Positions 18,687 through 27,145 of a stretch of 64,000 bases of DNA are shown piece by piece. The stretch covers positions 4,464,001 to 4,528,000 of the forward strand of contig NZ_JNIM01000001.1 of the NCBI RefSeq assembly GCF_000702505.1. The letters are read 5' to 3'. The position numbers were made by a program, and so were the translations under genes. The stretch is from Thermogemmatispora carboxidivorans. Its GTDB lineage: Bacteria; Chloroflexota; Ktedonobacteria; Ktedonobacterales; Ktedonobacteraceae. The stretch's first letter is position 1, and the number at the start of each line of letters is the position of its first letter. The notes beneath the pieces were generated by a model. The model saw only the letters and a list, made by a program, of their open reading frames with translations, was not told the DNA's origin and did not search any database.

Positions 18687-18958
18687 GGGTTTGGAGGACA
18701 TTTGTCTTTCATCTGTGACACATCGATACATCGACACATTGCTCTATCATAGGCCCTCAGCCTATCTCGCCGCCGCCATACCGGCAGTGCAGGAAGAGCT
18801 GAACGTACCGTGCTTCGCGACACTATGCTGGACGGACACTTTCGCATACTTGCTGCCCTCTGTGGCAGAGCGGTGACAGAATCCTGGCGATGAAGTTGCG
18901 AGCTACTATTGCTGCCTTTGCTACTACCATTCAGCACGCGATGATCATGTTATATATA

Positions 18959-18987
18959 TTGACAACTGTAAATATCAGAAGTTATAT
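18959..18987 (+). promoter_or_regulatory. Promoter at the head of the toxin/immunity island
   Basis: A perfect TTGACA (18959-18964) is followed after 17 nt by TTATAT (18982-18987) in AT-rich DNA. The next gene starts at 19033. Confidence 0.65.
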
Positions 18988-19032
18988 TACTAAGCAGATT
19001 TGTAGATCTCTTGATAAGGGGAGAAAGCTATT

Positions 19033-19830
19033 ATGGCAGCTAGCTCTTCTGGTCCAGAAGATGAGGGGCTTGTGCAGGTGTCACCATCGAGTCTACAGAG
19101 TGCCTCTCATCCTTTTCATATGACAGCCAAGCAGATCTCAGATTTAAGTCAGACACTGCAAACAACGCTACAATGGATGGTTAATGACTCAATGCTCGCT
19201 GCCGAGCTCCTCCGCTATGCTCTTGATATGCAGCAGTTTGGGCTGGCCCTACAGATCTCTATGGAATGTCAGATTCAGGCTCTTCAGCGCATAGGCTTCA
19301 ACCTGGGCCTGACAGGCTTGATCTTTGAGGGGCTGGATCTGCAGCTCCAGCAGCGGTTTGAAGAGGTGGCTTTCCCTGGTTTTGAGCCTGATTTCGAGCC
19401 GAACGGCGCTGTTTTCAGGCCGCAGATGAGTGGTCTGATGCCAGGGCAGGAGCATCCTGGTCTGACCACCGATCAGGAGGGATGGTCAACCAGACCTATC
19501 TCCCCGCAAATCGTGACGACCAATCCCCTCCAGACACCCACCACTGGTAGCTTTGAGCCAGATCCAATCTTGGCGCCAGAGTCGATTTTCACGGCTATTG
19601 CTCCGGAGAATATTGTCCACCCCGAGCAGAACAGTCCTTCACTTCAACTGAAGCAGCAGAATCCTGGTTTGCAGGCTGGTTCTCTATCGCCATCTTCGTT
19701 TGCCCCCAACCCTGAAGGCATATCTCAGCGTAGCTGGCAGCCGCAGCCGCAGCCTCAGCCAGAGGGAGCGGGATGGCAAATCGGACCGGGCATCAGTTTT
19801 CAGCTCCCTTCTTCTGAGGAGGAACCTTGA
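19033..19830 (+). CDS. Alpha-helical protein of unknown function, first gene of toxin island
   Basis: The 265-residue protein has a helical N-terminal region (about residues 30-115, for example ISDLSQTLQTTLQWMVNDSM and FGLALQISMECQIQALQRIG). A disordered Pro/Gln/Ser-rich tail follows with repeated QPQP near the end. It has no signal peptide or membrane helix. AGGGGAGA precedes the ATG, and a strong promoter lies about 50 nt upstream. It is 207 nt upstream of the WXG-deaminase toxin on the same strand, so it could be a targeting partner for toxin export, as small helical proteins are in type VII systems. That role is inference from position only. Confidence 0.6.
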   Translation: MAASSSGPEDEGLVQVSPSSLQSASHPFHMTAKQISDLSQTLQTTLQWMVNDSMLAAELLRYALDMQQFGLALQISMECQIQALQRIGFNLGLTGLIFEGLDLQLQQRFEEVAFPGFEPDFEPNGAVFRPQMSGLMPGQEHPGLTTDQEGWSTRPISPQIVTTNPLQTPTTGSFEPDPILAPESIFTAIAPENIVHPEQNSPSLQLKQQNPGLQAGSLSPSSFAPNPEGISQRSWQPQPQPQPEGAGWQIGPGISFQLPSSEEEP

Positions 19831-20037
19831 TAGATAGTTGCTAGCCGGCGGTCAGGAGTAAGAATCGCTATCTGGCAGTTTCCTGGCCGCCCCTGACTGT
19901 CCTATGCGAGTCGGCAGGCTTTTCCCGCATTGCAATCGTCGCTGGAGCTGAGCGGCTTTCCGACTCCCTGCAGCCTCAGCCTTGGTAGACAGACAGACGG
20001 TGCGTGTTGCTAGCGCATGCTCATGAGAGGAAAGCAT

Positions 20038-21228
20038 ATGGGCAAAGCTGATGATCTTGAACAATTTGCAGATTCCTTGCGTAAGCTAGCCGGCCAATGC
20101 AGCACTACCAAGCAGATCATTGATCAATATATGCAGGGGTTGCAGGGGGTAGTTGACGGATTACAATCGGGCCAGCAGCGCTGGGCAGGCCAGGCAACTC
20201 AGGCATTTCGACAGGCCTGGGCTCAGGCGCGAGGCGATCATCGGCACGTCTCCAACGGCCTGCAGGTGCTCATCAGCTCCTGCCAGACCGTTGCTGATCA
20301 TATCGATCAGGCCGTGCCCGCTATCCGACGCTATGAGCTACTGCAGCAGCTCGAGCAGGAGATGGCTCAGCAGCAAGCTTTGCGCTCTCCGCTCATTGAT
20401 CCTTCGTCGTCTTTCTCCTCATCCTCCTCCGCAAATGCTGATCCGATTCAGCAAGGCTTGGAGGGGGCGATGGAGGAGGCTTCAAATGCCGAGGCGCTGC
20501 TGGCTGCTCTCTTCTCCAGCCAGAGCGAGCAGTTGGAGGAAGCCATGAAAGACCTCGGCTTCTGCAGCACTGGCGAGGAGGAGGACGAGCATGATAGAAT
20601 GAATGACGGAATAAGGGCGCTCACGTCTGCTGATGGCGGAGAGGGGGCGGGCCAGGGACAGCCACCCGCTGAGGATGGACAGCCTGGTTCTGAGGGCCAG
20701 GCATCCGATGAGTCTGGCGTCTCCCTACTGCCAGGCTCAGACCAGCCTTCCCAGCCTGGCTCCAATCAATCTGCCTCTGGCGCGGCCCAGGGATCAAATC
20801 AGACGCTACTCGCTCGTCTTAAGCAAACGTTCAACCAGATAAGGCAAGAGCTGGGATTAGGTCCCTGGAGCCGCAACCCAGATGATGGCCAGACCCTCGC
20901 CGTCGTCTTCGCTCACGGTGAGGACTTTTGGGGTATAAACGGGGAAAATGCACGTGAACCTGAGTTGGACCCAAAGCAAGGGGCAAGGATAAATGCCATT
21001 AGTCCTAGCCATGCAGAGTTAGACGCGCTGAACGATCTTCTGCGCTACAGAAAAGCCAACGGGCTGACTGGAGGAAGTGCAGTACTATGGGTCGATCGCG
21101 AACCTTGTAAGGCCTGTGGCCTGTTTGGTGGACTAAGGAGTGCTGTGCGGATTCTTGGCCTTGACAAGCTTGAGGTCTTCTTTCTTTGCCATGATGGCAC
21201 TCTTGGTCAAATGCTTGTTCAGCCGTGA
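20038..21228 (+). CDS. WXG-type polymorphic toxin with C-terminal deaminase-like domain
   Basis: The 396-residue protein starts at the ATG at 20038, with AGGA six nt upstream. Residues 1-110 are helical and carry a WXG motif in RWAGQATQAF (W49-G51), the hallmark of ESAT-6-like proteins exported by type VII-like systems. A Ser/Gly/Gln-rich linker (about 125-275) separates this from a C-terminal domain. That domain has the two zinc and catalytic motifs of the cytidine-deaminase fold: His325-Ala-Glu327 in SHAELDAL, and Pro356-Cys357-x-x-Cys360 in DREPCKACG. The arrangement matches contact-dependent or secreted toxins that deaminate nucleic acid bases (SCP1.201/DddA/YwqJ groups). The exact subfamily and target are not determined. 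Imm1-like genes follow at once. Confidence 0.8.
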   Translation: MGKADDLEQFADSLRKLAGQCSTTKQIIDQYMQGLQGVVDGLQSGQQRWAGQATQAFRQAWAQARGDHRHVSNGLQVLISSCQTVADHIDQAVPAIRRYELLQQLEQEMAQQQALRSPLIDPSSSFSSSSSANADPIQQGLEGAMEEASNAEALLAALFSSQSEQLEEAMKDLGFCSTGEEEDEHDRMNDGIRALTSADGGEGAGQGQPPAEDGQPGSEGQASDESGVSLLPGSDQPSQPGSNQSASGAAQGSNQTLLARLKQTFNQIRQELGLGPWSRNPDDGQTLAVVFAHGEDFWGINGENAREPELDPKQGARINAISPSHAELDALNDLLRYRKANGLTGGSAVLWVDREPCKACGLFGGLRSAVRILGLDKLEVFFLCHDGTLGQMLVQP

Positions 21229-21292
21229 TTGCTTTTTCTGTCTCTCCTTTTGATTGATTCACATACCGCCTGAAAGGAGGCTGATCACTGCT

Positions 21293-22183
21293 ATGACATC
21301 GTCCCCTCCTTGGCGCCTCTCCCTTGGCTCCCAAGGCAATGATGAGATTCACGACCCCTCCTGGTCCCAGATCGCCGACGCCTTCTTCTCCCTCGACGGC
21401 CAGTGCGGGCATCGCGACTGGCTCTCCCTTATCAGTCCTCAGCAGCAGTCGTTGATCATCTGCGGCGGCAACTCCCGGCGCTTCCTCGTCTCCCACCTCC
21501 TGGCTGCTTCCTGGGATGCCGACCCTTTACCCCTTCCTACCCGCTACCTGCAGGCCGTCGATTTGGACCAAACTGGCCCCGACCTGCCCCTCTGCCTGCA
21601 GCCCCCAGTCTCCTCCCCCGCTTACGCCGTCCTCTCCTGGCCCCTCCTCTCCCAGATCGCCCGCCGCTTCTTCGAGGACGGCCAGCTCTACCTCCGCAGT
21701 GGGCTGCGCTGGGAGATCGAGACTACGCCTCCCCCCACCTTCCTTCCTGTTCCCCCTTCCTCTCCCGCTGTCTCCCTTCATGCTTCCTCCCCCTCCCTCC
21801 TTGTCCTCGGCCCCTCCTCTTCCCAGTCCTTCCCCTCCCCCGACTGGTCCGACCTGGAAACCGCCCTCTTCTGCCTCGACGGCCACTCCCTCACCCACGT
21901 CCTCCTCACTCACCCCGACCGCGGCACCCTCGCCGTCCTCGGCGGCCTCCAGCAACGCTACGCTGTCTTTCTCTTCCCCCCCAACCAGCGCTTTCCGGTC
22001 GTCTCTCTGCAGGTCATGGACCCCTCCCTGGCCGGCCCCGAAGTCGAGCTGTGCATCCAGACCCCCGCTCAGTTTCCGTCACGCATCGCCATCGGCCAAC
22101 GCCTCGCCTGGAAGATCCTCCAGCAGTTCTATCGCACCCAAACCATTCCGCGCGACGTGCACTGGCTCCTCGAGGTCTTCTGA
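21293..22183 (+). CDS. Double Imm1-like immunity protein, copy a1
   Basis: The 296-residue protein holds two related domains. Domain 1 (about residues 20-75) reads DPSWSQIADAFFSLDGQ, then SLIICGGNSRRFLV. Domain 2 (about 180-235) reads PDWSDLETALFCLDGH, then TLAVLGGLQQRYAVF. The pattern W-x-x-[IL]...LDG...[IV]-x-GG-x-x-x-R-[FY]-x-V fits the Imm1 immunity family known from polymorphic toxin loci. It directly follows the deaminase toxin (64 nt) and is the best candidate for its antidote. The ATG at 21293 is preceded by AAAGGAGG at an unusually long 12-nt spacing, which is kept in all seven paralogues. It ends with PRDVHWLLEVF, also conserved. Confidence 0.75.
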   Translation: MTSSPPWRLSLGSQGNDEIHDPSWSQIADAFFSLDGQCGHRDWLSLISPQQQSLIICGGNSRRFLVSHLLAASWDADPLPLPTRYLQAVDLDQTGPDLPLCLQPPVSSPAYAVLSWPLLSQIARRFFEDGQLYLRSGLRWEIETTPPPTFLPVPPSSPAVSLHASSPSLLVLGPSSSQSFPSPDWSDLETALFCLDGHSLTHVLLTHPDRGTLAVLGGLQQRYAVFLFPPNQRFPVVSLQVMDPSLAGPEVELCIQTPAQFPSRIAIGQRLAWKILQQFYRTQTIPRDVHWLLEVF

Positions 22184-22547
22184 CCCCGCTGAAACAAGAA
22201 GCCGTCTTCTCGCAGGCTTAGGCTCCGGCGAGAGGCACCCGGCACTAGCACCAGGAATACAATGCGATAGATGACTGGAGCTGACAGGCTATCCAGCCCT
22301 CCCCCCCTGACGAATCTTTATCAAAAATTTGAGCGGTAAGTACCTCGTTGTCGTCTGCGATGAAGACGGCGAAGTCGTGACCGCCTTCTTCGCCAGGAAT
22401 AGAGAAGAGCTTAACCGATCTGCACGCGCCAACGGCTGGATCTTCGTCAATTGAACACACATTTGGCACCTGCTATACTCGGCTAGAAGCACTCAATGCA
22501 CTGAAGGTCTGTATCCTCAGTCTTGAGAAAGGGGGACAACTGTCACA
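22184..22547 (+). other. Intergenic region with a toxin-like C-terminal remnant
   Basis: The stretch holds no complete gene. It contains the short open frame described separately at 22312-22455 and a GGGGG-containing ribosome-site-like sequence just before the gene at 22548. Confidence 0.4.
22312..22455 (+). pseudogene. Remnant of a toxin C-terminal domain
   Basis: About 48 codons are open after a TGA, with no ATG start. The product includes SGKYLVVVCDEDGEVVTAFF and ends NGWIFVN before a TGA. The pattern of a hydrophobic strand, an acidic turn and then a Thr-Ala-Phe strand is seen at the C-terminal ends of BECR-fold (RelE/colicin E5/EndoU-like) RNase toxins. It lies between an Imm1-like gene and an unknown gene that could be its antidote. 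The fragment is short, so the assignment is tentative. Confidence 0.35.
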
Positions 22548-23372
22548 ATGGTTCAGTGTGGCCCTACTACCTTGCACCAGTCCTTTAGCCTGTGCTTTGA
22601 GCTGGCTGCTTCTCCTCCTGAGACTGCTGATGTTCCTTCCCCACTCTGGCTGCGACTTCTCCTCTATCCCCATCCCGCCTTCGGGTCTTTCTCGCTGCAA
22701 ACACCCTGGACTCCCTGCTCCATGCCTGCTTTCCATCAGCTTCCCGCCTATCTCGAACGCCACCTTGAACTCTTGCACGCTGACCTCGACTCTGAATCCC
22801 CCCCTCTTCAGGCCAACGATCTCCCCTTCCTCCTGCAAGCTTTCGCCGCTGACCTAGCTCCCACGCCCTCAGATTCCCTCTCCTTCCCTATCCGTATTCT
22901 CCTGCAAACTGGCTTCTCTTCACGCTGGTCCTGCCCTGTCTTTGCTGGCGGCGAAGAGACTCTGGCCCTCTCTTCCCTCTCTCAGTTTCTCCCCTGTTGG
23001 CAGCAGGCTTTCGACGCTCTCCCCACCTTATTGCCTTCCCCACCATCCCCCTCACGGACCCTCCCCCCCAGCTACCCCGGCCCTTCTCAACCTCCTTCTG
23101 CGCTACTTCAGGGACTTCCTCCCCAATCCTTCACGCTCTCCCTCCCGACCGAAGGCTACACCTTCCTCCTCTCTCTCTGGCCACTCCCCACCCCCCGAAG
23201 CTACCTGGGCCTTCAGTTCGCGATAGCACTCCCCTGCAGCACAGGCCGATGGTGGTTACATGAACGCACCTCGTCCTTTCTTCCGGCTGCTGATCTCTTC
23301 TCTCCAGCCGACTATTTAGAACACCATTTGCATCAGTGGCAGCGTGACCCTTCCTCTATTTCCCCAGAGTGA
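22548..23372 (+). CDS. Unknown protein, candidate immunity protein
   Basis: The 274-residue Pro/Leu/Ser-rich protein has no signal peptide or membrane helix and no family I recognise. Visible blocks are PLWLRLLLYPHPAFGSFSLQ, FPIRILLQTGFSSRWSCPVF and GYTFLLSLWPLPTPRSYLGL, which suggest beta strands separated by loops. Base composition is strongly pyrimidine-rich like the Imm1-like neighbours. It follows the toxin-like remnant at 22312-22455, a position where antidote genes are usually found. The start is uncertain: AAAGGGGG lies about 13 nt before the ATG. Confidence 0.5.
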   Translation: MVQCGPTTLHQSFSLCFELAASPPETADVPSPLWLRLLLYPHPAFGSFSLQTPWTPCSMPAFHQLPAYLERHLELLHADLDSESPPLQANDLPFLLQAFAADLAPTPSDSLSFPIRILLQTGFSSRWSCPVFAGGEETLALSSLSQFLPCWQQAFDALPTLLPSPPSPSRTLPPSYPGPSQPPSALLQGLPPQSFTLSLPTEGYTFLLSLWPLPTPRSYLGLQFAIALPCSTGRWWLHERTSSFLPAADLFSPADYLEHHLHQWQRDPSSISPE

Positions 23373-23396
23373 ACCAGCTCTGAGCTTGATCTCCCC

Positions 23397-23693
23397 ATGC
23401 AAGCTCAAGGCGGGCAGCGCTTGCCGGATGGCTCTGGCGCTGTGCAGCTGCTCTGCCTCCCGCTCTTTTGCTCCAAAACTGACAAGCAGACGATCCGTCT
23501 GGGAGGTCTCGCCCCTGTCGATAGAGCAGTCTTGCAGGACTTTCTTGCCTCCCTGCACCTCTCCCCCGAGCAGCTGGGAGCGATCAATGATCCCTCCGCC
23601 CTCTACTTAGCTGCTCGCTCCCCTACCCAGGCGAGGCCTCTTCTCCCCCGGCTTTTGTCGCACTGGCAAGGAAGAGAACTAGCCAGCCGCTGA
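23397..23693 (+). CDS. Small unknown protein
   Basis: This 98-codon frame is protein-like in its middle (LGGLAPVDRAVLQDFLASLH, then LSPEQLGAINDPSALYLAAR). No good ribosome site precedes the ATG. It begins 24 nt after the stop of the previous gene in a different frame, and may be a separate small gene or a frameshifted tail of it. Confidence 0.3.
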   Translation: MQAQGGQRLPDGSGAVQLLCLPLFCSKTDKQTIRLGGLAPVDRAVLQDFLASLHLSPEQLGAINDPSALYLAARSPTQARPLLPRLLSHWQGRELASR

Positions 23694-23790
23694 GGATGGG
23701 TCGTCTCGCTGAGCGGAGGACAGCTTCCCTGCGACTCCTCTCGTCCCCGCAGGTCGGGATTCTCCGCCCGCTGCTGACCAGCCAGACTAA

Positions 23791-24246
23791 CCATCGCCCC
23801 AGCAGCTTCCTCGCCATGACCTGACCTGGGATGAGCAGCAGGGTGGCCATACCCTCTCCCGCCATGTCAACGTGACTGAGGATCAGGTCCGCCAACGGGC
23901 TGAACAGAGAGCTGGTGAGGCACGTCAGAGGATCATCGCAGCGCAAAGAAGAGGCCGCTTACGCGGACAAGATCCTAATGCAGTTACTGCTCAAGCAAGT
24001 GCTTTTTACTCTCTCGATAGAGCAGAGGAGGCCATCCAATATGTCCTTGATCACAGCACTCCACAACAACTGCCTAATGGACGAATGATCTACTCAGGCA
24101 CCTTTCTCGAGAATGTAGGCTATGTCTACACCTATGACTGGCAAACGAGCACGTTCGTGCGCAGTGAAGCCGATGCACTTCTCATCGTCATAGAAACTGC
24201 TCCCGATGGCACAACCTTTATCTTGACAGCCTACCCTATCCTGTAG
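23791..24246 (+). pseudogene. Orphan RNase A-like toxin cassette, unit 1
   Basis: The frame is open for 151 codons from a TAA at 23788-23790, but its first possible start is a GTG at 23872. The conserved part begins before that: GGHTLSRHV at 23842-23868, followed by TEDQVRQR, ASAFYSLDRAEEAIQYVL and a final FILTAYPIL. This order (Gly-Gly-His-Thr-Leu...His-Val, then Thr-x-x-Gln, then the TAE-like helix, then the closing LTAYP strand) is the pattern of the bacterial RNase A-like toxin domain found at C-termini of CdiA and related toxins. Without a delivery domain or start codon it looks like a silent toxin cassette. It is the most complete of three copies. Confidence 0.65.
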
Positions 24247-24320
24247 AGTGCGATGGAGCATATACACTGAGAAGAGCCAGACGTTCTTACATCTTCTAAT
24301 CAGCCAGAAGGAGGATGATC

Positions 24321-25741
24321 ATGCTGACCTTCACTCGTCACCCCCTGACTGACAGGCCCCTATCACAGCCAGTGATCGCGGCGCTTACAGATGGTCCAGA
24401 GAATCGGGTCGGCGTCGCCCTCCTCACCACCGCTGAAGCTACAACCAGTCCTGCAGAAAACTCCATCTGCCAGCTTGGGGAACTCTCTCTTTCCACTCCT
24501 TCTCAACCGGGACGCCTGCGCCTCTGGCAGGGTAAAATCCTTCCCCCTCGTGCCACCGCGGATCTCCTCCTTACTTACTCCCCTTCTCTTCAGGAATGGC
24601 TGCTGCTGCTAGGTAGTGAACAACAGCTATCCTTCTACCGTAGGTTTCCCTCTCAAGAACTCTGGCTTCATCTCTGGTCAATCGGTCATGACTTTCCCCG
24701 AAGAGGGCCGCGCTTTCCCCTTGAATTCTGGACTCATCAGGGGGAAAGCTTTCTCCTCTTCCTCGAGCAGGAAGGATCTGTAGATGAGGTCTCTGACGAC
24801 TCTCTCTTCTTCTGCCGCTGGAAGCAGTCCTATCCCACCGATGAGATGCTCCTGCGCCGCCAGACCTTCTGTGATCGAGTCTGCACTTTGCCCAGCCAGC
24901 ACCAGGTTGTTCTTGCTCTCTGCCAACGCTCCTTGGAGTTGACCTCACCACCCAGCACTCTGCGTCGCGGCCCCGGCCTCTGGCGCCTCGGCCTGGAAAC
25001 CTTCTCCCTCTCCTCCGGCCAGCTCCTCTCCTCCTTCTGGCCCGACCACCTCTCCCTGCCCATCCGCTCCCTCTCCTTCCCCTCCGACGACCTCCTCGAC
25101 CACTACCTCCCTTCCCTCTCCCTCGCCTCCGGCCCCTCCGACCCCAATGGCTCCCCCTCCTACTTCGCCGCCCTCTCCCTCCCCCTGCAGGCTCCCTCTC
25201 GCCCTCACGACCACCTCTCTCGACCCGCCGTCCCCCCACAGGGCGTCGGCTCCCTCTTCTGGCTCTCCTCCTCCCTTGCTCCCCTCTCCTCCCTCCCCTG
25301 GCTCGGCGCTTTCCCCTCCCTCGTCCCCTCCGGCTCCTCCCTCTTCGGCTCCGACCTCTTCCTCGACTCCTGGCGCCTCTGGCGCTGGCTCCCCTCCTCT
25401 CCTTCTCCCTCCTCCTTCCTCCTCCTTGACTCCTTCCCTGCCGACCCTTCCTCCTTCTTCTCCCTGCTCGCTCCTTCCTCCTCCTCTCCTTCTTCACACC
25501 CTCCTACTCACTTCTGGTCCCTACTCGCTTCCCCCAACCAGCTCCTCCTCTCCCTCCGCCGCTCCTCCGACGGCTCCCTCCTCGACTCTCCCTCTCTCTC
25601 CCCCACCTGCGCCCTCCCTTCCCCAACCCTGAGGTTCTTCCCGCTCTCGCCCTCACCGACCCCGACGGCTCCCCTCGCCTCGTCCTCCTCGCCTCCGACT
25701 CCAATGGCTCCCTCTCCCTCGTCGAGGTCTTCCCCTCCTGA
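24321..25741 (+). pseudogene. Large unknown protein, copy 1 (CT-slippage frameshift)
   Basis: The gene starts at the ATG at 24321 with AAGGAGG six nt upstream. It encodes about 215 residues shared with copy 2 (MLTFTRHPLTDRPLSQPVIA...), then a C-terminal half nearly identical to copy 3 (RRGPGLWRLGLETFSLSSGQ onward). Near 25587-25602 this copy has two extra bases in a CT-rich run compared with copy 3. The frame therefore shifts and runs on to 26063, over the start of the next gene. Restoring the frame gives the copy-3 ending (LSLVEVF) at 25741. It follows the RNase A-like cassette by 75 nt, suggesting an antidote or accessory role. The family is not recognised; repeats of the type DPNGS/DPDGS are visible. 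Confidence 0.55.
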
Positions 25742-25771
25742 CCCCCTTCCTCCCCCTCCCTCTGCTGCCAG

Positions 25772-25808
25772 ACCGTCCTGGCTCTCTCTCACCCCCAGCC
25801 AGGACGGT
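25772..25808 (+). repeat. Conserved intergenic hairpin, copy 1
   Basis: ACCGTCCTGGCT pairs with AGCCAGGACGGT, a 12-bp perfect stem with a 13-nt loop. Equivalent hairpins occur after the other two copies of the large gene. There is no clear T-tract, so it may be an RNA processing or stability element rather than a terminator. Confidence 0.55.
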
Positions 25809-26001
25809 TCGGTTCACCCCCTCCACCCGCTACCACTTCTCCCTCCCCCCGTCGGAAGATTCTCCCAGATGCGTTGCATCTGCCCCCGGCATGCCCGGCG
25901 CTTTCTCATCCGCTGGGACAGATGCGTCTTCCTGTACCGTGACAGTCGTCTTTTTCTGTTGCTCTACAGCTCACCCACACACAAGGAGGTTGATCACTGC
26001 T

Positions 26002-26895
26002 ATGACCTCGCCCCTTTCCTGGCTGCTCTTCCTCGGCTCCCAAGCCGAGGAGGAGATCTCTGACCCCTCCTGGTCCCAGATCGCCGACGCCTTCCACTCC
26101 CTCGACGGCCAGTGCAGGCGCCGCGACGCCCTCATTCTCTGCTGCCCCAGCTACGGCACTCTCCATATCTGCGGCGGCAACTCCCTGCGCTTCCTCGTCT
26201 TCTTCGAGCTGGGACCCGAATGGCTTGCCTCCTTCGCTACGGCCCGCTTTGTCCCTACCCGCTATCTGCAGGCCGTCGATCTGGACCAGGCCGGCCCCGA
26301 CCTGCCCCTCTGCTTGCAGCCCCCCTTCTTCTCCCCCTCCTACACCGCCCTCTCCTGGCCCCGCCTCATCCAATCCGTCCGCTCCTTCGTCGAGAAAGGC
26401 CAGCTCTACCACAAGTGGGAGATCGAGACCGAACCGGCCCCCCCTTTCCTTCCTGTTCCCCCCTCCTCCCTCGTCGCCTCCCCTCACGCTTCCTCTCCCT
26501 CCCTCCTCGTCCTCGGTCCCTCCTCCTCCCAGTCCTTTCCCTCCCCCGACTGGTCCGACCTGGAAACCTCCCTCTTCTGCCTCGACGGCCATTCCCTCAC
26601 CCACGCCTTCTTTTCCCGCCCCGACCGCGGCACCCTCGCCGTCCTCGGCGGCCTCCAGCAACGCTACGCCCTCTTCTTCTTCCCCCACGACCAGCGCTTC
26701 CCGGTTCTCTCCCTGCAGGCCATGGATCCCTCCCTGGCCGGTCCCGAAGTCGAGCTGTGCATCCAGACCCCCGCTGCCTTCCCGTCACGCCTCGCCATCC
26801 GCCAACCCCTCGCCTGGCACATCCTCCAGCACTTCTATCACACTCTAACCATCCCCCGTGATGTCCACTGGCTCCTCGGTGTTACACCCCAGTGA
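26002..26895 (+). CDS. Double Imm1-like immunity protein, copy a2
   Basis: The 297-residue paralogue of a1 has domain 1 DPSWSQIADAFHSLDGQ with LHICGGNSLRFLVFF, and domain 2 PDWSDLETSLFCLDGH with TLAVLGGLQQRYALF. The start ATG at 26002 follows AAGGAGG at 12 nt, the spacing kept across the family. The frameshifted copy 1 of the large gene reads through into its first codons. It is the 'a' member of repeat unit 1. Confidence 0.7.
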   Translation: MTSPLSWLLFLGSQAEEEISDPSWSQIADAFHSLDGQCRRRDALILCCPSYGTLHICGGNSLRFLVFFELGPEWLASFATARFVPTRYLQAVDLDQAGPDLPLCLQPPFFSPSYTALSWPRLIQSVRSFVEKGQLYHKWEIETEPAPPFLPVPPSSLVASPHASSPSLLVLGPSSSQSFPSPDWSDLETSLFCLDGHSLTHAFFSRPDRGTLAVLGGLQQRYALFFFPHDQRFPVLSLQAMDPSLAGPEVELCIQTPAAFPSRLAIRQPLAWHILQHFYHTLTIPRDVHWLLGVTPQ

Positions 26896-27145
26896 GACAG
26901 GAGGCAGCCTTCCTGCTGCCTTCACCTCGCTCAGCCCAGCCTGGTACGCTGGCGCTCCCTCCCACCCCCTGCTATCCTGCCGGGGTCTCATCCCCCCTGC
27001 CCTTCTATGGGGGCTGGTACACAGACAGCCTCCTACCTATCCTACTCCCTCCCCCGTCTTCATCACTCCTTGTAGTATCCATTGGATCAGGCTGCTGCTT
27101 CCTTGCCAAGCAGCATATCAATTCCAAAGGAGGTGGCTTGCTCCC

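Noticed and set aside
18715-18745. ATCGA repeats near the M20 promoter as a regulator site
   Set aside because: The symmetry is imperfect and the elements lie upstream of the -35 box; the evidence is too weak to call.
25891-26002. Upstream extension of Imm1-like a2 (and similar extensions of a4 and b1)
   Set aside because: The extended frames cross the conserved intergenic DNA and lack ribosome sites, while the chosen ATGs share a conserved GGAGG and match all paralogues.
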